In this document: positions 60,610-64,000 of the stretch, in pieces
Layout: the number at the start of each line of letters is the position of its first letter
Numbering within the stretch: the first letter of the stretch is position 1
Assembly: GCF_010500845.1 (NCBI RefSeq)
Contig: NZ_JAAAMI010000001.1
Span: forward strand, 868,001-932,000
Reading direction: 5' to 3'
Source: Flagellimonas sediminis
GTDB lineage: Bacteria; Bacteroidota; Bacteroidia; Flavobacteriales; Flavobacteriaceae
Length of the DNA: 64,000 bases
The notes under the pieces: model-generated
Database searches by the model: none
Told to the model about the DNA's origin: nothing
Seen by the model: only the letters and a program-made list of their open reading frames with translations
Made by a program: the position numbers and the translations under genes

Positions 60610-60639
60610 CGATGACTTAAAGAATTGGAAAGTTAGGTA

Positions 60640-63009
60640 TTATTTTCGGGTAAGCTTGGCTGTCATGCGTTTGATCCGATCCGCCAATTTTTCGTTGGAC
60701 AGTTTTTCCCGTAATCGATCGGTGATGATAGGGAAAGAGAACGGGGTTGGATTTTTGCACTGTTTCCAAACGATTTCCTGTTGGGCAATACGTTCCAGTG
60801 CCAATCGTAAACGGCCTTCTTCCAACTGGTGCTCAAAGGTTTCTGTATAGGCTTGTTGGTATAAAAGATTGTCATCCTCAAAATCCTTAAATACATCGAA
60901 CAATAATTCGGAACTGCTTTGCAGATGCTTCATTTTTACCCCTTTCTCTGGATAACCCGTAAATACCATGCCGCTGATCACGGCAATATCACGGAATTTG
61001 CGTCGGGCCATCTCGTTGGAGTTCAGGCTTTTTTGAAGGTCGGAAAGCATATATTCCGAAGTAAACAGATTGTTGTCCAAAATGGCCTGAATATCGATTT
61101 TTTTATCCGAAAGCAATTCAAAACCATAATCGTTGAAGGCGAGGGAACAGGTAATGGGGGTCAACAAACTGATGCGATAGGCCAACAGACTGCTCATGCC
61201 TTCATGGATGGCACGCCCTTCAAAAGGATAAAAAATGTGATGGTAGCCATCACTCGTCTTAAAAGTTTCGATTAGAAATTGATGGGGTTGGGGCACCAAA
61301 CTTTCTTCCCGTTGTTTGGCGAACATGGGGGCAAGGGACCGTATTTCTGCGGATTGTTCCTCCTGGGGCAATTCTGCCGTATACAGTTCTTGGCGGAGCA
61401 GTTCCGACATTTTAGCCGAGAAGCTTAACCTGCCGCCCATCCAACTGGGTACTTTATTGGTCCGTTTGTTGGAGTTGACCACATGGGCGGACATTCCTTT
61501 GATCCGAATGAATTCCAGATTTCTACCTGCAAAGGTGAAGACATCTCCCGGACTCAATTTGGAGATGAAATACTCCTCAATGCTTCCGATATATCCTCCC
61601 TTTTGGTAGCGCACATGAATGGTGGCATCGCCCACAATGGTCCCGATCTGGAATCGGTGCCTCATGGCAACCGCCCTGCTGTTCACGATGAACTTACCGT
61701 CATCTTCCACCTCTACTTTTTTGTACTCGTCATAACTCTTCAAGCTTTGGCTACCCATCACCAAGAAATTGAGCAGCCATTGCCATTGTTCTTCCGAAAG
61801 TGCCTGATAACAAAAGGTCTGTTTTACTTCCTGATACATTTCATCGGGATAAAACCCATCGGACACCGCCAAGGTGGTCAAGTACTGGATGAGCACATCA
61901 AAACTGTTCAGATAGGGTATACGATCTTCCACGGCATTGTGGAGCACCGCCTTTTGCATGGCCGAAGCTTCAATGAGTTCCATGGCATGGGTGGGCAAAA
62001 AATAAATCACACTTTCCTTGCCGGGTCGGTGACCGCTTCTTCCCGCACGCTGTAGAAATCGGGCAACTCCTTTGGGTCCCCCGATCTGTACCACGGTTTC
62101 CACTGGGGCAAAATCCACACCAAGATCCAAACTGGAAGTGCAGACAACGGCCCTGAGGCTCTCGTTGCGGATGGCCTGTTCCACCCACAGTCGGGTCTCC
62201 TTGTTGATGCTACCATGGTGCATGGCCAATTCCCCGGCGTATTCCGGGTGTTGTTCCAATATTTTTTGAAACCAGATTTCACATTGGCTTCGCGTGTTGG
62301 TAAAAAGTAGGGTAGTCTTGCTATTATTGATGATGGGCACCACCTCTTCCAAAAGATGCAGTCCCAAATGGCCCCGCCACGGAAAGGTTTCCATTTTCTT
62401 GGGGATAATGCTCTTGACCGTAATTTTTTTATTGATTTCGGCCTTTATCAAAACCGAGTTTTCCAGTTCATTGGAGGTGGGTCCCAAAAGCACTTCCTTT
62501 GCCTGTTCCAGATTACCGATGGTAGCTGAAATACCCCAAATGCGAAGGTTTTTGCAGATGGTTTTCAAGCGGGACAGCCCCAATTCCATCTGTACGCCCC
62601 GTTTAGTGCCCAAAAGTTCGTGCCATTCATCCACAACAATGGCGGTGCAATCCTTAAAAAGTTTTGCGTAGCCTTTTGAAGATAGCAGCAAATGTAGACT
62701 TTCGGGAGTGGTGATCAAAAGATCGGGCATGGCAATTCTTTGCTTTGATCTTTCTTTGGTAGAGGTGTCCCCGGTGCGGATGCCCACGGTCATTTGGGTG
62801 CCCAGATCCTGGGTGATGCGTTCAGCGGATTGTTTGATCTCTTGGGAAAGTGCCCGCAACGGGGTGATCCAAATCGCTTTCAGCCCCTTTTTGTGCTTGG
62901 TCCTGTAATCGGAGTGGTTTTGAATGTAGTTCAGAACAATGGGAAACCAAAGGGCGTAGGTCTTACCACTTCCGGTAGGGGCGTTCAAAAGGCCGTGCTT
63001 GCCATCCAA
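60640..63009 (-). CDS. Ligase-associated DEXH-box helicase (Lhr-like), start unclear
   Basis: A helicase of at least 789 residues: Walker A in NAPTGSGKTYALW near the current start, the DEWH box VVDEWHELL, motif III ISATIG, motif VI QRAGRSGHRPG, and a C-terminal Lhr/DEAD-associated domain. TTG at 63009 is the first standard start, but the frame stays open upstream to the stop at 63132 and encodes a matching stretch (ELFHIAENWF, QGWEPFPFQRQTW) expected in this family. The true start is therefore upstream at a non-standard codon (CTG at 63105 or ATC at 63123) or hidden by a frameshift. The family partners PdeM, DNA ligase and exonuclease are only partly present here. Confidence 0.9.
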   Translation of the reverse strand: MDGKHGLLNAPTGSGKTYALWFPIVLNYIQNHSDYRTKHKKGLKAIWITPLRALSQEIKQSAERITQDLGTQMTVGIRTGDTSTKERSKQRIAMPDLLITTPESLHLLLSSKGYAKLFKDCTAIVVDEWHELLGTKRGVQMELGLSRLKTICKNLRIWGISATIGNLEQAKEVLLGPTSNELENSVLIKAEINKKITVKSIIPKKMETFPWRGHLGLHLLEEVVPIINNSKTTLLFTNTRSQCEIWFQKILEQHPEYAGELAMHHGSINKETRLWVEQAIRNESLRAVVCTSSLDLGVDFAPVETVVQIGGPKGVARFLQRAGRSGHRPGKESVIYFLPTHAMELIEASAMQKAVLHNAVEDRIPYLNSFDVLIQYLTTLAVSDGFYPDEMYQEVKQTFCYQALSEEQWQWLLNFLVMGSQSLKSYDEYKKVEVEDDGKFIVNSRAVAMRHRFQIGTIVGDATIHVRYQKGGYIGSIEEYFISKLSPGDVFTFAGRNLEFIRIKGMSAHVVNSNKRTNKVPSWMGGRLSFSAKMSELLRQELYTAELPQEEQSAEIRSLAPMFAKQREESLVPQPHQFLIETFKTSDGYHHIFYPFEGRAIHEGMSSLLAYRISLLTPITCSLAFNDYGFELLSDKKIDIQAILDNNLFTSEYMLSDLQKSLNSNEMARRKFRDIAVISGMVFTGYPEKGVKMKHLQSSSELLFDVFKDFEDDNLLYQQAYTETFEHQLEEGRLRLALERIAQQEIVWKQCKNPTPFSFPIITDRLREKLSNEKLADRIKRMTAKLTRK

Positions 63010-63149
63010 AAAGGCAGTCCAGGTCTGTCTTTGGAAAGGAAAGGGTTCCCAACCTTGTAGTTGGAACCAGTTTTCGGCAATATGAAAGAGTTCGTTTTGG
63101 TGCAGTCCTGTAGTACTTTGGATTGAAAATTACGAATTTCTTTCAAGGG

Positions 63150-63185
63150 TTTGTACCGACCTTTTTGCGATAAGATTTATATTTG
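63150..63185 (+). promoter_or_regulatory. Promoter of the TerB-like gene
   Basis: TTTG at 63150-63153 and an exact -7 box TATATTTG at 63178-63185, 24 nt apart, end 18 nt before the ATG at 63204. Confidence 0.5.
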
Positions 63186-63203
63186 TGCCACAAAATTTCA
63201 GAT

Positions 63204-63632
63204 ATGCCAATTTTAGATCTTTACGAGCACGGAGACCATAGGAAGAACCTGGCCCATTTTGCCACTTTGGCAAGTTTGGCCGCCATTGATGGAGAGATCA
63301 ACCCTCAAGAAAAAGCAATCCTTGAAAAATTTGCCTTCAAACTCAATATTACAGAACAAGAGGTCAAGGAGGTGATGAAGAAGGAGAACAAATACCCTAT
63401 CGAGACACCGCACAGTGGCGAAAAAAGATTCAAAAGGCTGTTCGAGTTTTTTCAGATCATCTTTTCTGACCATGATATTGATGAGGGAGAGCGCAAAATG
63501 GTTGAAAGGTATGCCATTGGTTTGGGTTTTTCCCCAAAAAAAGCATCTGAGATCATCGATAAATCCATTAATATTTTCAGAGGAAAAATTCCTTTTGAGG
63601 ATTATTTCGAATTGGTGAATAGGGAGGACTAA
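63204..63632 (+). CDS. TerB-like protein
   Basis: The ATG at 63204 gives 142 residues (a start at 63183 would fall in the -7 box). The helical pattern [20 protein letters not shown] and [20 protein letters not shown] is that of TerB/DjlA-type domains, with acidic helix turns that may bind metal ions. TerB proteins are linked to tellurite resistance and envelope stress but most stand-alone copies are uncharacterised. Its stop overlaps the convergent fbp stop by four bases. Confidence 0.88.
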   Translation: MPILDLYEHGDHRKNLAHFATLASLAAIDGEINPQEKAILEKFAFKLNITEQEVKEVMKKENKYPIETPHSGEKRFKRLFEFFQIIFSDHDIDEGERKMVERYAIGLGFSPKKASEIIDKSINIFRGKIPFEDYFELVNRED

Positions 63633-64000
63633 GATTTGGCCTTGGCCATAAATTCCTCTGCTTTTTCCACCATTTTTTTACTTCCACAGAAAAACGGCAC
63701 CCGTTCATGTAGCTCATTGGGCTGAATGTCCATGATTGGATTGAACCCGTCACTGGCCTTTCCGTTGGCCTGTTCCGCCAAGAACGCCATGGGGTTGCAC
63801 TCATAAAGTAACCTTAATTTACCATTTTGGGCCTTACTGCTTTTGGGATACATATATATACCCCCTTTGATCATATTGCGGTGAAAATCCGAAACCAAGG
63901 AACCGATATAGCGCGAGGTATAAGGACGATCACCCTCTTCCATCTGGCAGTATTTGATATAATCCTTCACCCCTTGCGGAAAATGGATGTAATTGCCTTC
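63629..64000 (-). CDS. fbp: Fructose-1,6-bisphosphatase class 1, C-terminal part
   Basis: About 124 residues are visible before the window edge, and the frame continues beyond it. [22 protein letters not shown] cut in two and [22 protein letters not shown] with [16 protein letters not shown] are the conserved C-terminal blocks of class 1 FBPase, including the substrate-binding Arg/Tyr and Glu. It removes the 1-phosphate in gluconeogenesis. Confidence 0.93.
   Translation of the reverse strand, partial: EGNYIHFPQGVKDYIKYCQMEEGDRPYTSRYIGSLVSDFHRNMIKGGIYMYPKSSKAQNGKLRLLYECNPMAFLAEQANGKASDGFNPIMDIQPNELHERVPFFCGSKKMVEKAEEFMAKAKS

Noticed and set aside
1..64000. tRNA or rRNA genes
   Set aside because: No cloverleaf or ribosomal sequence was recognised by eye in any intergenic gap; a tRNAscan or Infernal run would be decisive.

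Overview
The window looks like chromosome from a marine Flavobacteriaceae bacterium, probably close to Muricauda/Allomuricauda or Maribacter. The reasons are T9SS sorting domains (DUF1501 protein, CHU_C lipoprotein), a SusC-like TonB receptor with a carboxypeptidase-regulatory N-terminus, exact TAnnTTTG -7 promoter boxes, no Shine-Dalgarno sequences before most starts, and best family resemblance of nearly every protein to flavobacterial homologues. No rRNA, tRNA, CRISPR array, transposase or integrase was seen. The genus is inferred from memory of protein families, not from a search.

Layout. 1-0.4 kb: end of a radical SAM gene and a small membrane protein. 0.4-3.0 kb: a TPR histidine kinase/LuxR response regulator pair. 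3.2-6.5 kb: the most interesting locus, a ferredoxin-cyclase-globin fusion followed 15 nt later by a Pycsar-type transmembrane effector (PycTM/DUF5706), then a PAS histidine kinase behind a perfect 12-bp palindrome. 6.6-14.5 kb: an exported PEP/pyruvate-dikinase-like protein, two beta-lactamase-fold serine hydrolases and an ADP/ATP-translocase-like transporter fused to HEAT repeats. 14.7-29.6 kb: TonB receptor, acidic-tail protein, SDR threonine dehydrogenase, small secreted proteins, M28 peptidase, CBS protein, pentapeptide protein, a large BNR/sortilin-like protein and a SIMPL protein. 29.7-33.9 kb: an A+T-rich accessory insert with a nucleoside-deoxyribosyltransferase-like protein and a Pycsar/CBASS-type TIR protein, separated by an attC-like imperfect palindrome. 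It ends at a broken copy of the glycerate kinase 5' end; the intact gene lies 2.2 kb further on, beyond a hydrolase fusion gene.

35-64 kb is mostly housekeeping: GNAT, Dps, a short SSB, peptidase, PAP2 phosphatase, HDAC-like protein, Tex, MetRS, a DUF1800/DUF1501 pair, YraN, an ACT-like protein, a DUF3352-like protein, a class C beta-lactamase-like hydrolase, Mfd, PdeM, a TfoX-like protein, a ligase-associated DEXH helicase, a TerB-like protein and the end of fructose-1,6-bisphosphatase. Short palindromic repeats (GTCATTTCGAA...TTCGAAATGAC and a CTCGACTGCGCTCGA family) are scattered from 37.9 kb to 59 kb, and two copies lie in frame inside the metG and mfd coding regions.

The leading candidate for an undescribed system is the cyclase/effector pair. 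One protein carries a 2Fe-2S domain, a class III nucleotide cyclase domain with an atypical base-recognition residue and a haem globin domain. Its neighbour belongs to a membrane effector family known to be triggered by cyclic pyrimidine nucleotides in phage defence. A second Pycsar-associated effector family (TIR, PF10137 type) lies 26 kb away in the accessory insert.
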